IMG/VR virus record: IMGVR_UViG_3300017744_003660
Span: 1 to 38,625 of that record
Reading direction: 5' to 3' (one strand)
Length of the DNA stretch: 38,625 nucleotides
Source: a virus
Translations under genes and position numbers: made by a program
Notes under the pieces: generated by a model
The model's database searches: none
Seen by the model: the letters and a program-made list of their open reading frames with translations, nothing else
Told to the model about the DNA's origin: nothing
Part shown: positions 27,920 to 34,654 of the stretch, one piece after another
Position numbering within the stretch: position 1 is the first letter of the stretch
Layout of the letters: each line of letters begins with the position of its first letter

Positions 27920-28156
27920 CTATGAAGTTATAACTTGAATTAGTTTAGTAACATCCATAGAACCAAAGACCAACTCCAAAGCAACTACATCCCATAAGGC
28001 TAAACCTATGGCAAAGGGAAGAATGAGCGCACCACCAATAATTTTGATAATCAATGCGGGTTCTGTACTTCCCCAGAGTAGTGTGAAGTGTCCTATTACA
28101 AGTAATGTATTTCCAATGTAGCGTAAAAAAGATGTAGCTTTCATTGTAGATACCAT
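27920..28156 (-). CDS. Small two-TM membrane protein, 78 aa
   Basis: 78 residues, start at ATG 28156 or internal ATG 28144 (MKATSFLRYIGN). Two hydrophobic stretches (NTLLVIGHFTLLWG and IIKIIGGALILPFAIGLAL) followed by WDVVALELVFGSMD. Similar small membrane proteins recur in cyanophages and picocyanobacteria without known function. It sits in a run of small genes transcribed toward gmd. Confidence 0.65.
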   Translation of the reverse strand: MVSTMKATSFLRYIGNTLLVIGHFTLLWGSTEPALIIKIIGGALILPFAIGLALWDVVALELVFGSMDVTKLIQVITS

Positions 28157-28187
28157 AAAAGGACTCGGTTAGGTCTCTTTTATAGTC

Positions 28188-28436
28188 TTACCGAGACTCA
28201 TTATATGGACTAACTACCACATCCCTCACATATGCGGGATCTCCGCATAACCATTTAGCATACTCTATGTCTTCCATAGCAATACCACACTGCATTTGGT
28301 TGTCAAAGAGATACTCATCATTCCAACGCTTCGTATAAAAATCTTGTTTTTGAAGACGATAGTCAGGCTTACCGTTTAGTTCGATAATACCAGCTTCAAC
28401 AAATCTGTAACCTTCACGTACTAGTAATGTTTTCAT
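28188..28436 (-). CDS. Hypothetical soluble protein, 82 aa
   Basis: ATG 28436 overlaps the TAA of the upstream gene (TAATG), so I start here (MKTLLVREGYRF) rather than at an earlier non-ATG codon. It contains paired Tyr/Arg and a DYRLQKQDFYTKRWNDEYLF region; mixed alpha/beta composition, two Cys. No membrane segment. Not recognised. Confidence 0.6.
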   Translation of the reverse strand: MKTLLVREGYRFVEAGIIELNGKPDYRLQKQDFYTKRWNDEYLFDNQMQCGIAMEDIEYAKWLCGDPAYVRDVVVSPYNESR

Positions 28437-28651
28437 TAGATAGCACCTGCGGTTAAATCTTCTTGAATGCATTCTAAAATAATTTGATAGTCTTCAACGG
28501 AGTCACCTGTAAAGCGAACTCCTTCATCTTCATAAAAGCGTTTTACTTTCTTATATAGCTTTGGTTGAGAGTAGTCTAACTCAATGGTTCGACTAACAGC
28601 GTCTTGGAAAATTCCGATGGACTTACGGAATTTTGATCTGAGTTGGCTCAT
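28436..28651 (-). CDS. Hypothetical helical protein, 71 aa
   Basis: 71 residues starting MSQLRSKFRKSIGIF. The N-terminal third is basic, the rest acidic (EDEGVRFTGDSVEDYQ), largely helical. First gene after the sigma70-like promoter at 28674-28702 and probably the head of the small-gene operon running to 27603. AAGG lies upstream of the ATG (CCAAGGATATG). Function unknown. Confidence 0.6.
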   Translation of the reverse strand: MSQLRSKFRKSIGIFQDAVSRTIELDYSQPKLYKKVKRFYEDEGVRFTGDSVEDYQIILECIQEDLTAGAI

Positions 28652-28673
28652 ATCCTTGGTTGATTACCTTTAA

Positions 28674-28702
28674 ATTATAGCAGGTTATTGGGGGTTTGTG
28701 AA
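28674..28702 (-). promoter_or_regulatory. Sigma70-like promoter (TTCACA-17-TGC-TATAAT)
   Basis: -35 TTCACA at 28697-28702 (5 of 6 to consensus), 17-base spacer, -10 TATAAT at 28674-28679 with extended TG; 23 bases before ATG 28651. Confidence 0.7.
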
Positions 28703-28719
28703 GGGGGTGTGCCAGTTTA

Positions 28720-28749
28720 TGAAGCGTTTAAATTATGCTAATCGCTTCA
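28720..28749. repeat. Inverted repeat TGAAGCG...CGCTTCA
   Basis: A perfect 7-bp inverted repeat with a 16-base AT-rich spacer, located between the stop of the CxxC-protein gene (28762) and the promoter at 28674-28702. It may be an operator or a weak terminator; there is no T-run directly after it. Confidence 0.45.
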
Positions 28750-28761
28750 CATAATTAAAAC

Positions 28762-29085
28762 TTAATTAAGCGGGTCATCAAAGTGTGGGTCTTCACCATA
28801 CTCTTCTTTGAAACGTGCTCTCTGGTCTTCCATACGGTCGCGCTTCGCATCAAAAGCAACTTTAAGGTCTCCCTCACGGACTTCCCAAGTATCACCACTC
28901 TCATCTCCACGTAGTGGGTTGATACACTGAGAGTCACCTAGTTTATTACAGACAAGACCGGCAAGGTCTGCTTCACTTCCTTTGTTGCCAGTATGCCAAA
29001 TATGCTGACCGTTGATCCAGGTAGCACCGCATTTGCCGCACTCCTTACGTTCCATCTTCAGGTCGCTAAATTCACGTTCTTCCAT
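28762..29085 (-). CDS. Cyanophage conserved protein with zinc-ribbon-like CxxC, 107 aa
   Basis: 107 residues starting MEEREFSDL. An ECGKCGATWING motif (Cys16, Cys19) is followed by CNKLGDSQC (Cys46, Cys54): four cysteines that could bind one zinc. The C-terminal half is charged and helical (AFDAKRDRMEDQRARF) and ends with an Asp-rich tail. An internal ATG at residue 11 with GAAG upstream is an alternative start. Resembles uncharacterised T4-like cyanophage proteins. Weak -10 (TATAAT, 29110-29115) upstream. Confidence 0.62.
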   Translation of the reverse strand: MEEREFSDLKMERKECGKCGATWINGQHIWHTGNKGSEADLAGLVCNKLGDSQCINPLRGDESGDTWEVREGDLKVAFDAKRDRMEDQRARFKEEYGEDPHFDDPLN

Positions 29086-29109
29086 TTAATTAGTAATAAT
29101 GGTGTAGAT

Positions 29110-29115
29110 ATTATA
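29110..29115 (-). promoter_or_regulatory. Possible -10 (TATAAT) before the CxxC-protein gene
   Basis: TATAAT 25 bases before ATG 29085; no extended TG, and only a poor -35 (CATACA) at 17 bases. Confidence 0.3.
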
Positions 29116-29141
29116 TAGTCTATCATAAAAAATGTATGTAT

Positions 29142-29285
29142 CTATTCATACTCCATATATCTTAACTCAACACGATATGATTTCTCAAGGTGTTGAATTC
29201 TGCCACGAAGTGTAATAGTTTCAGCTCCATCATAATTATCTGGGATAGTCTCCCACTCTTCAGTTTCTAATTCCCAATAACTCAT
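29142..29285 (-). CDS. Hypothetical small protein, 47 aa
   Basis: 47 codons starting MSYWELETEEWETIPD, ATGA-overlapped with the stop of the deformylase gene, with GAAAG upstream. It is acidic, Trp/Tyr rich, with a likely beta-hairpin (ETITLRGRIQHLEKSYRVEL). No family recognised. Support is from coupling and from filling the gap downstream of def. Confidence 0.55.
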   Translation of the reverse strand: MSYWELETEEWETIPDNYDGAETITLRGRIQHLEKSYRVELRYMEYE

Positions 29286-29719
29286 AATCTTTCAGTCATT
29301 AAAATACCATCCAGATGATCATACTCATGAAGTAAAACACGCGCATCCATTTTGTTGAGACACCAATATTTAAATTTACCTTCACTTGTTTGAAACTTTA
29401 CTCGCACTTGTTCAGGTCTATTAATCCACATAAATTTTTTGGGGATACTTAAACATCCTTCCTCACTCGTTTTCCTGTCTTCGGAAGTCCAACTAATCCT
29501 AGGATTAATCATCTCCTGTATTTGACCGGTGCTCAATCGCATAACGATGAGACGGATGTTATGACCGACTTGTGGTGCTGCTAATCCAATACCACCCCAC
29601 TCAACCATCTTCACTTTCATTCTTTCAGAAAGGTCAATGATGTCTTTGGTTATATCTTTAATTGGGATTGATTGTTCAGTAAGGCAAGATTCACCTACAA
29701 TTTTAAGATCCAAACCCAT
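29282..29719 (-). CDS. def: Peptide deformylase, phage type
   Basis: All three deformylase motifs are intact: GGIGLAAPQVG (42-52), EGCLSIP (87-93) with metal-binding Cys89, and LLHEYDHLDG (129-138) with His131, Glu132 and His135. At 145 aa it ends shortly after motif 3, lacking the C-terminal helix of bacterial enzymes, as in other cyanophage deformylases. It removes the N-formyl group from nascent proteins; in cyanophages a preference for photosystem protein D1 has been proposed. Coupled to small genes on both sides: it overlaps the upstream 53-aa frame, and its TGA overlaps the next ATG. Confidence 0.95.
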   Translation of the reverse strand: MGLDLKIVGESCLTEQSIPIKDITKDIIDLSERMKVKMVEWGGIGLAAPQVGHNIRLIVMRLSTGQIQEMINPRISWTSEDRKTSEEGCLSIPKKFMWINRPEQVRVKFQTSEGKFKYWCLNKMDARVLLHEYDHLDGILMTERL

Positions 29720-29864
29720 TCCTTTCTTCTCGTAAAAATTCTTGTTTTGATTCTGTTAGTGAGCGAAGTTGTGTTTTCATAAAACGAATCTCTTCCTCAC
29801 TATAAAGCTCTGGATTAGAGATTGCTTCTTTAAGATTTCTTAAGATTTGATCGTAACGTGACAT
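29703..29864 (-). CDS. Hypothetical small helical protein, 53 aa
   Basis: 53 codons, ATG 29864 to TAA 29703. It starts MSRYDQILRNLKEAI, is highly charged and predicted to be two helices (SEEEIRFMKTQLRSL, KQEFLREERNGF). The 3' end overlaps the start of the deformylase gene by 17 bases and supplies its AGAAAGGA ribosome binding site, suggesting coupling. Unknown function. Confidence 0.55.
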   Translation of the reverse strand: MSRYDQILRNLKEAISNPELYSEEEIRFMKTQLRSLTESKQEFLREERNGFGS

Positions 29865-29876
29865 AATAATTAATCG

Positions 29877-30254
29877 CTATTTTTTATTCCAAGGTGATCT
29901 TAGTCTCATTTCTCCACCCAAAGGAGTTTTTCCTTCAGGTGTTTCTGTGAATACTGGAGGTTGAGGTTCATCTAATTCTACCATACTATTGTATTCATCA
30001 ATAGCCTTATCAATCTCCCTGTTAATTCTTCCTGACAAAAGTTCTGGAACAGCCAGGATTAAAGTATTGATAAGTTTAATTTTATACTTCTTTCCTATCT
30101 CATCAATAATAGCCCAGAGATTTTTCTTATCAGCTTTAGTATAATGAGACAATAAATTAACTGCCAGACTCAAAAAGATGGCAGTTACGTATAGATTAAA
30201 TGTTTTTACTGGACGGACGCCAAAGTAAAATTCAACCGCATACTCAGTTTTCAT
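29877..30254 (-). CDS. Hypothetical membrane-associated protein, 125 aa
   Basis: 125 residues starting MKTEYAVEFYFG. One hydrophobic segment at ~18-36 (TFNLYVTAIFLSLAVNLLS), then a basic helical middle (KKNLWAIIDEIGKKYK) and a second moderately hydrophobic stretch (LINTLILAVPELL), ending with a Pro-rich tail. A CATAAATA late-like motif lies 21 bases upstream. Placement after the signal-bearing lysozyme might hint at a lysis role, but nothing in the sequence proves it. Confidence 0.6.
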   Translation of the reverse strand: MKTEYAVEFYFGVRPVKTFNLYVTAIFLSLAVNLLSHYTKADKKNLWAIIDEIGKKYKIKLINTLILAVPELLSGRINREIDKAIDEYNSMVELDEPQPPVFTETPEGKTPLGGEMRLRSPWNKK

Positions 30255-30274
30255 AAAAAAATATAATTTTTTAT

Positions 30275-30282
30275 TATTTATG
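30275..30282 (-). promoter_or_regulatory. Late-like motif CATAAATA
   Basis: CATAAATAAT, 21 bases before ATG 30254, overlapping the stop of the lysozyme-like gene. One mismatch to TATAAATA. Confidence 0.4.
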
Positions 30283-30892
30283 AGATCGGCACCTCAATGC
30301 TAGTAAGTCTAGCAGCATATTGTAGAGCGTAATTAGTACGATTACCGTGTATACCCCAGCCAAGCCAGTAATATGCCTTTCCCATATAGAAGCCAATGCT
30401 TTGACCCCCGGTTTTAAAGGAGGGCTCGACCCCCCTCCACTGTCTTTCAGTAAAGAGGAATGAAACTTGAGCTTCAGTTGTTGATGGGTCAAGCCCAATT
30501 CGGGCGGCGTGTCTTCCAAGACCATGGTATCTATCGGAACTGGTCCATTGAATGAGCCCATAGCCACCACTGCGGCAGCCCCAATAAGATACCCTAGCCC
30601 CCCCTTCGCAAATGTTCGCATTGAATTTTGACTCTTGTTTAATGTTACCCATAACTGTAGCTATGGCATTTCGATCTTCAATTCCACGTTCTTGTAATGC
30701 GGTAAGAACTTTCTTTTCTGTGAAAGAAGCTGTGGGTAATGCCCACTGTGTTTCCATCTCAACGACAGGCTTTTCTGGAACAGATGGCTTTTCTTGATCA
30801 ATTGTTAAAGTGGTATCAATTGGTATTGCTTGAGACAATTGAGAAGTTAGCAAAGTCATTGCTGTTACAGCAAAGGATGTAATAAGTTTCAA
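30278..30892 (-). CDS. Secreted phage-lysozyme-like peptidoglycan hydrolase, 204 aa
   Basis: N-terminal Sec signal: MKLITSFAVTAMTLL...SQA with likely cleavage after Ala22. After a Pro/Glu linker, residues ~57-190 resemble the 'phage tail lysozyme' (Phage_lysozyme2) family: ALQERGIEDRNAIATVMG, NIKQESKFN with probable catalytic Glu87, GGYGLIQWTSSDRY and a following Leu-x-x-x-Ala helix. The only start upstream of the signal peptide is TTG 30892 (an in-frame stop precedes it); ATG at codon 12 would destroy the signal. There is no obvious Shine-Dalgarno. A sigma70-like promoter and two hairpins lie upstream. Sec export would put the enzyme in the periplasm, unlike holin-dependent T4 lysozyme. Confidence 0.78.
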   Translation of the reverse strand: MKLITSFAVTAMTLLTSQLSQAIPIDTTLTIDQEKPSVPEKPVVEMETQWALPTASFTEKKVLTALQERGIEDRNAIATVMGNIKQESKFNANICEGGARVSYWGCRSGGYGLIQWTSSDRYHGLGRHAARIGLDPSTTEAQVSFLFTERQWRGVEPSFKTGGQSIGFYMGKAYYWLGWGIHGNRTNYALQYAARLTSIEVPIS

Positions 30893-30920
30893 ATTAATTA
30901 ATAGAATTCAACATAGGTTT

Positions 30921-30967
30921 GAGGCTATATCGCCTCTACCTCACACGTGCTCAAAAATTAAGAGCAC
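30921..30967. repeat. Two adjacent hairpins in the lysozyme leader
   Basis: GAGGC/GCCTC (30921-30936, 6-base loop) and GTGCTC/GAGCAC (30947-30967, 9-base A/T loop) lie between the promoter at 30972-31000 and the TTG start. They would be in the 5' untranslated RNA and could control translation of a gene with a weak start. The rest of the ~200-base gap shows nothing else clear. Confidence 0.5.
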
Positions 30968-30971
30968 ATAA

Positions 30972-31000
30972 ATAGTAGCATAGACAAAGACTAAAGTCAA
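30972..31000 (-). promoter_or_regulatory. Sigma70-like promoter (TTGACT-17-TGC-TACTAT)
   Basis: -35 TTGACT at 30995-31000 and -10 TACTAT at 30972-30977, 17-base spacer, extended TG, 80 bases before the lysozyme start. Confidence 0.55.
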
Positions 31001-31092
31001 TACTGTACCACTCACATAACTGTCTACTATGTTAGTTTCCTATAAGGATATAAAAAACTTAGACGATTGTATAAGGTATTTAGAAAACAAAA

Positions 31093-31512
31093 TTAAGTCC
31101 TATCAAACTCATAAAAGTTGTCCCCTTCAAGACCCCAAATTTGTTGACCAGATTTTAAATCAAATCCCTGATCTTTGACATGGTAATAGTTTTCACCTAG
31201 ATAAGCTTCGTTAATATAGCGCATACCACGGTGAATAAAATTAGATTTAGTCACAAAACACCCATTCTGTACAAAGAACTCAATGTCATGAATAGGATTT
31301 TTTAGTACTACACGTCCATCGTTGTCATGGATAGTTGCTTCAAAATACCTGTATGGATTTCTTTGTCTCCTATACCTGTAAGAACACAGGTATCTATCAA
31401 CATCAAATTCATGAATAACATGAACATATGCTTGCCCCTGTGGATTGCTGTAAGCTTGGCGTTCGTTGTTCCAGAAGCCCTGGAACCTTTCCATAAAATA
31501 AGGTAATAACAT
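31093..31512 (-). CDS. cpeT: CpeT-like phycobiliprotein lyase/chaperone, 139 aa
   Basis: The start ATG 31512 is one base after the stop of the upstream gene, with GGAA 8 bases before it; an earlier TTG is less likely. The sequence follows the cyanophage CpeT pattern: FQGFWNNERQA near the start, YRYRRQRNPYRYF in the middle, then NGCFVTKSN, YINEAYLGENYYHVKD and QIWGLEGDNFYEF at the end. By family knowledge CpeT/CpcT attach phycoerythrobilin or phycocyanobilin to phycobiliprotein beta subunits; the phage versions may maintain or alter light harvesting. Shorter than the host enzyme (~200 aa), as usual for phages. No signal or membrane segment. Confidence 0.83.
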   Translation of the reverse strand: MLLPYFMERFQGFWNNERQAYSNPQGQAYVHVIHEFDVDRYLCSYRYRRQRNPYRYFEATIHDNDGRVVLKNPIHDIEFFVQNGCFVTKSNFIHRGMRYINEAYLGENYYHVKDQGFDLKSGQQIWGLEGDNFYEFDRT

Positions 31513-31513
31513 A

Positions 31514-32731
31514 CTAAGAATTCCAAAGATCACCTTCGGCAATACGGCGTCGAGACAAACCTGCCTCTACGCTAGTGCCTGGGTTACGATATAAGTATAA
31601 TGCATCTGGGACTTTTGACCACTCTTTCTCCCTCAAAACACGACTGATTGTGTTGAAATTGGGACTTCCGTAGAAGTTCGCACCTAAATTATATGCGAAA
31701 CTAAGTAAAGCACCGTGCTGATTATCATTCATAATATCCCAATAAGGGATAGTTTTTTCTAATGTCGCAAGATAATTGTACTTTAGTTGTTGATTCAATA
31801 ATATCTCTGCCTTCTCGCGAGTGATCTTATCACCCAACTCAAAAGGAGACCCATCAATATCCTTGGTAGATCCATAACCTATAGTGTATGGTAGACCACC
31901 TGATAGAGGATCTGGGTAGGCGTGGATCATTCCATCCCCAGCTAGTTGATGTAATCCCTCAAACTCTTTAATAAGCTCCACGCCAGCCTGTGGGAGCTTA
32001 CCTAGCCCACTCTGTTTCTTCTCTACAGAAGCATAAAAGATACGACCCCAACCAGTGCTAGGACCATCAACAGTCCACCTAGCCTCTAGTACGTGCCTCT
32101 CATAGATGGCAGAGCGTCCGTTGTATACAGAACTAGTGTAGCCATCGTAAAGGTCTCCATATGGGTCGTGAACGATGTACTGACCCTTTGCGTTTTTTCC
32201 TATCAGAACGATCATATGACCGCCTCTAGGTGCTGATAGGGTGCCTCTATGAAGAATGCCTAGCACAACAGGTCTTTTTTCTTCTAACTCCTTATCTAGA
32301 TCATCAAAGGATAGATTGTATTTGAATTCAGAATCAACCCCATAGTCTTTTAATACTTTGGTTTGTACTGAGTGATCTGTTGTATCTCCAACAGCAAATA
32401 CCTTACGGATATAATCATCATCACCTTTGGGACCCAGTAGAGTACCTGGGCGAAAATACTCCAGAGTCATAGCACAGCAAGATGAGTTACACGTTCTATC
32501 TGGTTCAGTGTAGTTATCTGTCTGTGGATAATAAGGAACAGGTAGAAGCAAGTCAGCAGGCTCTGGTTTTGGCTCTGGCTTATTGCGATATGTTTCTACC
32601 CATTCAGCATAATCTTCAAGTAGTTCTGGTGCTACCTTTTCCAAAGCAGCTTCCAGTTCAGCAACAGCTTCTCTATGGTGAGAAAGCTTATCGTCATAAT
32701 ACTTAAAGAAATTTGCTAGTTCTATTTTCAT
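31514..32731 (-). CDS. Fusion protein: C39-like peptidase domain + GH24 (T4-type) lysozyme, 405 aa
   Basis: Residues 1-50 are a charged helix. Residues ~62-235 form a C39_2/papain-like domain: LPVPYYPQTD, then RTCNSSCCAMTLEYF with probable nucleophile Cys81, GGHMIVLIG with His172, and YIVHDPYG with Asp189. Residues ~250-405 are a GH24 lysozyme: IKEFEGLHQL with Glu258, AYPDP with Asp274, and PYTIGYGST with Thr283, matching the Glu-Asp-Thr triad of T4 lysozyme, and a C-terminal GLSRRRIAEGDLW typical of the family. It cleaves peptidoglycan glycan strands and possibly peptide bonds. A late TATAAATA lies 19 bases upstream. It could be the endolysin or a virion-carried hydrolase. No signal peptide. 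Confidence 0.88.
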   Translation of the reverse strand: MKIELANFFKYYDDKLSHHREAVAELEAALEKVAPELLEDYAEWVETYRNKPEPKPEPADLLLPVPYYPQTDNYTEPDRTCNSSCCAMTLEYFRPGTLLGPKGDDDYIRKVFAVGDTTDHSVQTKVLKDYGVDSEFKYNLSFDDLDKELEEKRPVVLGILHRGTLSAPRGGHMIVLIGKNAKGQYIVHDPYGDLYDGYTSSVYNGRSAIYERHVLEARWTVDGPSTGWGRIFYASVEKKQSGLGKLPQAGVELIKEFEGLHQLAGDGMIHAYPDPLSGGLPYTIGYGSTKDIDGSPFELGDKITREKAEILLNQQLKYNYLATLEKTIPYWDIMNDNQHGALLSFAYNLGANFYGSPNFNTISRVLREKEWSKVPDALYLYRNPGTSVEAGLSRRRIAEGDLWNS

Positions 32732-32749
32732 AATATATCCGAGACGGTT

Positions 32750-32757
32750 TATTTATA
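32750..32757 (-). promoter_or_regulatory. Late promoter motif TATAAATA before the lysozyme fusion
   Basis: TATAAATAAA, 19 bases before ATG 32731, overlapping the last codons of the oxygenase gene. Confidence 0.65.
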
Positions 32758-33820
32758 CTGCCCACGTGACGATAGCATATCTAATACCACTTGTTATCTC
32801 CTCAATTTTATGAGGGAACATAAAATTAGCTGGAAATATACAAATATCACCCATATTCAAATGAGTAATGTACTTATCATAACAGTGACGTAAGGCTCCA
32901 CCTTCATAGTCTTCATTCAATTGAATGATAATAGTAACTTCCCTATTACATTCTACGAACTGATCGGTATGGTAGTCATATTTTCCTCCAGGAGTATACC
33001 TTAGACAATTATATCCTTCATCCTGACTGACCTTAAACTCGTCAAACTCCCTACAAAATTCTACAAGCGCTTTCCTAACATACTTATTGATTGTTGGATC
33101 AATAGAATCATCTTGAGTTAAACCTAAATCATCACATAATCTACCATAATCTTCACACGTTTTACCATCACGAACTTGAGCCTTTTGCCATCTGCTTAAG
33201 TATTCATCACTAGTTATAACATCCACAAGTTCACTACAAACTTTACGTGGAACCATACCCCTATAAACTTTAATATAGTCACTCAAACTACCAGTTTTGT
33301 TGTGAAATTCACTTTCACATTTTCCGCCTAGGAAAACATAATGGTGAAATGTTTGAATATACTCTTTCCCACAGTACTCCTCTCTCCAATGAACAGCATT
33401 GGGTCCGTCATATATAACTGCGTCACCTGGCTCTAGGTCAATTGATACGTCTTCCCCATCTTTATTTTTGATATAAAATTTAGATTCAGCATCTCCCTCT
33501 AGGTGGATGCTTACAGATACTTCACAGGCATTTCTATCAGTATGCTTCACCAACTCAGATTTATTCTGATAAATTCTACTGTAAGTATATGTTGGTAATA
33601 ATTTTCCACCACCAATACAATCATTTAAGAACGCAACTTTTTCGGAAGCAATGGCAGACATTTCAGTAAAATTATAGTACCCACGTCTATTAGGTTGAGC
33701 TTCATCAACCCCCTCCTTACTATTCCTGATAGAATCAGCTAGCTGAAGTGCTGTTTCACGTGGTAAGTATCCTCTAACAATTTTATAGGTGTCACCAATA
33801 ACTTCTTGTAATTTTGACAT
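32753..33820 (-). CDS. Tandem 2-oxoglutarate/Fe(II) oxygenase (prolyl 4-hydroxylase type), 355 aa
   Basis: Two double-stranded beta-helix dioxygenase domains in one chain. Domain 1 (~10-165): KHTDRNACEVSVSIHL with iron-binding His93 and Asp95, distal His144 in NAVHWREE, and Lys152 as possible 2OG ligand. Domain 2 (~180-355): KYDYHTDQF with His284 and Asp286, GGALRH, distal His337 in MFPHKIEE, and Arg347 in GIRYAIVTW ten residues later, the standard P4H spacing. Such enzymes hydroxylate Pro, Lys or other side chains using O2, 2OG and ascorbate-like reductant. Both domains retain their iron ligands. Located downstream of a late-type promoter (34435). The substrate is not known; collagen-like fibres are a candidate. 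Confidence 0.87.
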   Translation of the reverse strand: MSKLQEVIGDTYKIVRGYLPRETALQLADSIRNSKEGVDEAQPNRRGYYNFTEMSAIASEKVAFLNDCIGGGKLLPTYTYSRIYQNKSELVKHTDRNACEVSVSIHLEGDAESKFYIKNKDGEDVSIDLEPGDAVIYDGPNAVHWREEYCGKEYIQTFHHYVFLGGKCESEFHNKTGSLSDYIKVYRGMVPRKVCSELVDVITSDEYLSRWQKAQVRDGKTCEDYGRLCDDLGLTQDDSIDPTINKYVRKALVEFCREFDEFKVSQDEGYNCLRYTPGGKYDYHTDQFVECNREVTIIIQLNEDYEGGALRHCYDKYITHLNMGDICIFPANFMFPHKIEEITSGIRYAIVTWAV

Positions 33821-34248
33821 TAATCTTCCCAGTAGTGCTTTTTAAAATAGCGTCCAAGTATATTATCATTATAGTACATTGGGCTTCCATTGTCCATCTT
33901 TTCTCGTAAGACATTGTACTTGAAGAGTGCTTCTGTCTCCGCATAGTTTGTCTTACCAACGGTCTTATGTAAAGACAATATTTTTCTGCTGAAGTTCTCT
34001 TTACCAAACTCTTTTGCATCAAACTTTAACTGTTCGTTAGAACCATAATATTTCTTCCAATCACTTTCAGAAGTTACTCTACGCTTACCACCTTTAGGCT
34101 TTCTCTTCTGAACGAAGTACTTTCTACCCACATACTTTCTACCAGTGAGCTTATTCTCAATAAGGTATAAGAACCCATAATAATCTTTTATCTTTTTAGA
34201 AGTAAAAGGTTTCCCTCTATACATCCACGGGTTCTCATAATCTACCAT
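33820..34248 (-). CDS. GIY-YIG endonuclease-like protein, 142 aa
   Basis: GFLYLIENKLTGRKYVG (25-41) has the two hallmark half-motifs (GxY-like GFLY and YVG) at correct spacing, followed by the basic RKYFVQKRKPKGGKRR stretch and SDWKKYYGSN. C-terminal ENFSRKIL, NYAETEALF and NVL strings match GIY-YIG proteins common in T4-like phages, including homing and repair endonucleases. The catalytic Glu is probably in the YAETEALF segment. No clear DNA-binding repeat at the C-terminus, so it may be free-standing and non-homing. Stop overlaps the oxygenase start by one base. Confidence 0.78.
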   Translation of the reverse strand: MVDYENPWMYRGKPFTSKKIKDYYGFLYLIENKLTGRKYVGRKYFVQKRKPKGGKRRVTSESDWKKYYGSNEQLKFDAKEFGKENFSRKILSLHKTVGKTNYAETEALFKYNVLREKMDNGSPMYYNDNILGRYFKKHYWED

Positions 34249-34268
34249 TAAAGTGGTTTATAGCTTCT

Positions 34269-34412
34269 TTATATATTCTCTTCTAAAACCTCTTCCCAAT
34301 AGCTTGGTTGATGACCAACAGTAGCTAGTTGAACCTGATAATAAACAAAAACTTCTTCCCAAGTTTCAACTACTGTGCTTTTTATTGGTGAATGCCATAT
34401 TCTATAAGCCAT
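34269..34412 (-). CDS. Hypothetical small protein, 47 aa
   Basis: 47 codons, ATG 34412 to TAA 34269. It starts MAYRIWHSPIKSTVV; a tandem WEEVFVYYQVQLATVGH then YWEEVLEENI shows two WEEV motifs 22 residues apart. Acidic and aromatic. A CTAAATA late-type motif is 23 bases upstream, and it precedes the GIY-YIG gene by 20 bases. Unknown family. Confidence 0.5.
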   Translation of the reverse strand: MAYRIWHSPIKSTVVETWEEVFVYYQVQLATVGHQPSYWEEVLEENI

Positions 34413-34434
34413 ATTATTGAGACCTATTATCATT

Positions 34435-34441
34435 TATTTAG
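34435..34441 (-). promoter_or_regulatory. Late promoter motif CTAAATA before the 47-aa gene / GIY-YIG / oxygenase set
   Basis: CTAAATAAAT, 23 bases before ATG 34412, just after the terminator at 34485-34516. Confidence 0.5.
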
Positions 34442-34484
34442 TACTTAGAGTGACTTATCACCCTTGACAAGGCTGATTCTACAC

Positions 34485-34516
34485 AAAAAAAGACCCCCTG
34501 TCAAGTAGGAGGTCTT
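34485..34516 (-). terminator. Rho-independent terminator
   Basis: Minus-strand AAGACCTCC, loop TACTTGACA, GGGGGTCTT: a 9-bp stem with one T-G pair, then T7. It starts four bases after the stop of the 44-aa membrane protein gene. Confidence 0.85.
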
Positions 34517-34519
34517 AAT

Positions 34520-34654
34520 TCACTTATTCAATCTGTTCCACTCAGCTTCTGTTTTACAGTAGCCAGAGTGCTGTATCGTATGTAATGTTTGGATAAGAGT
34601 GATGGGGAGTATAAGGACTCCAACCATTATCCAAAGTTCAAAGGGAAGTTTCAT
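34520..34654 (-). CDS. Small membrane protein, 44 aa
   Basis: 44 codons, ATG 34654 overlapping the TGA of the upstream gene (ATGA), ending just before a terminator. One transmembrane helix at ~7-25 (LWIMVGVLILPITLIQTL), then a short polar C-terminus with HSGYCKTEAEW. Function unknown. Support is from coupling, hydrophobic profile and the terminator immediately after it. Confidence 0.55.
   Translation of the reverse strand: MKLPFELWIMVGVLILPITLIQTLHTIQHSGYCKTEAEWNRLNK

Noticed and set aside
30274-30621. Minus-strand 115-codon frame overlapping the signal-bearing lysozyme gene
   Set aside because: The lysozyme frame has a full signal peptide and family motifs over the same bases; this frame shows neither and starts inside it.
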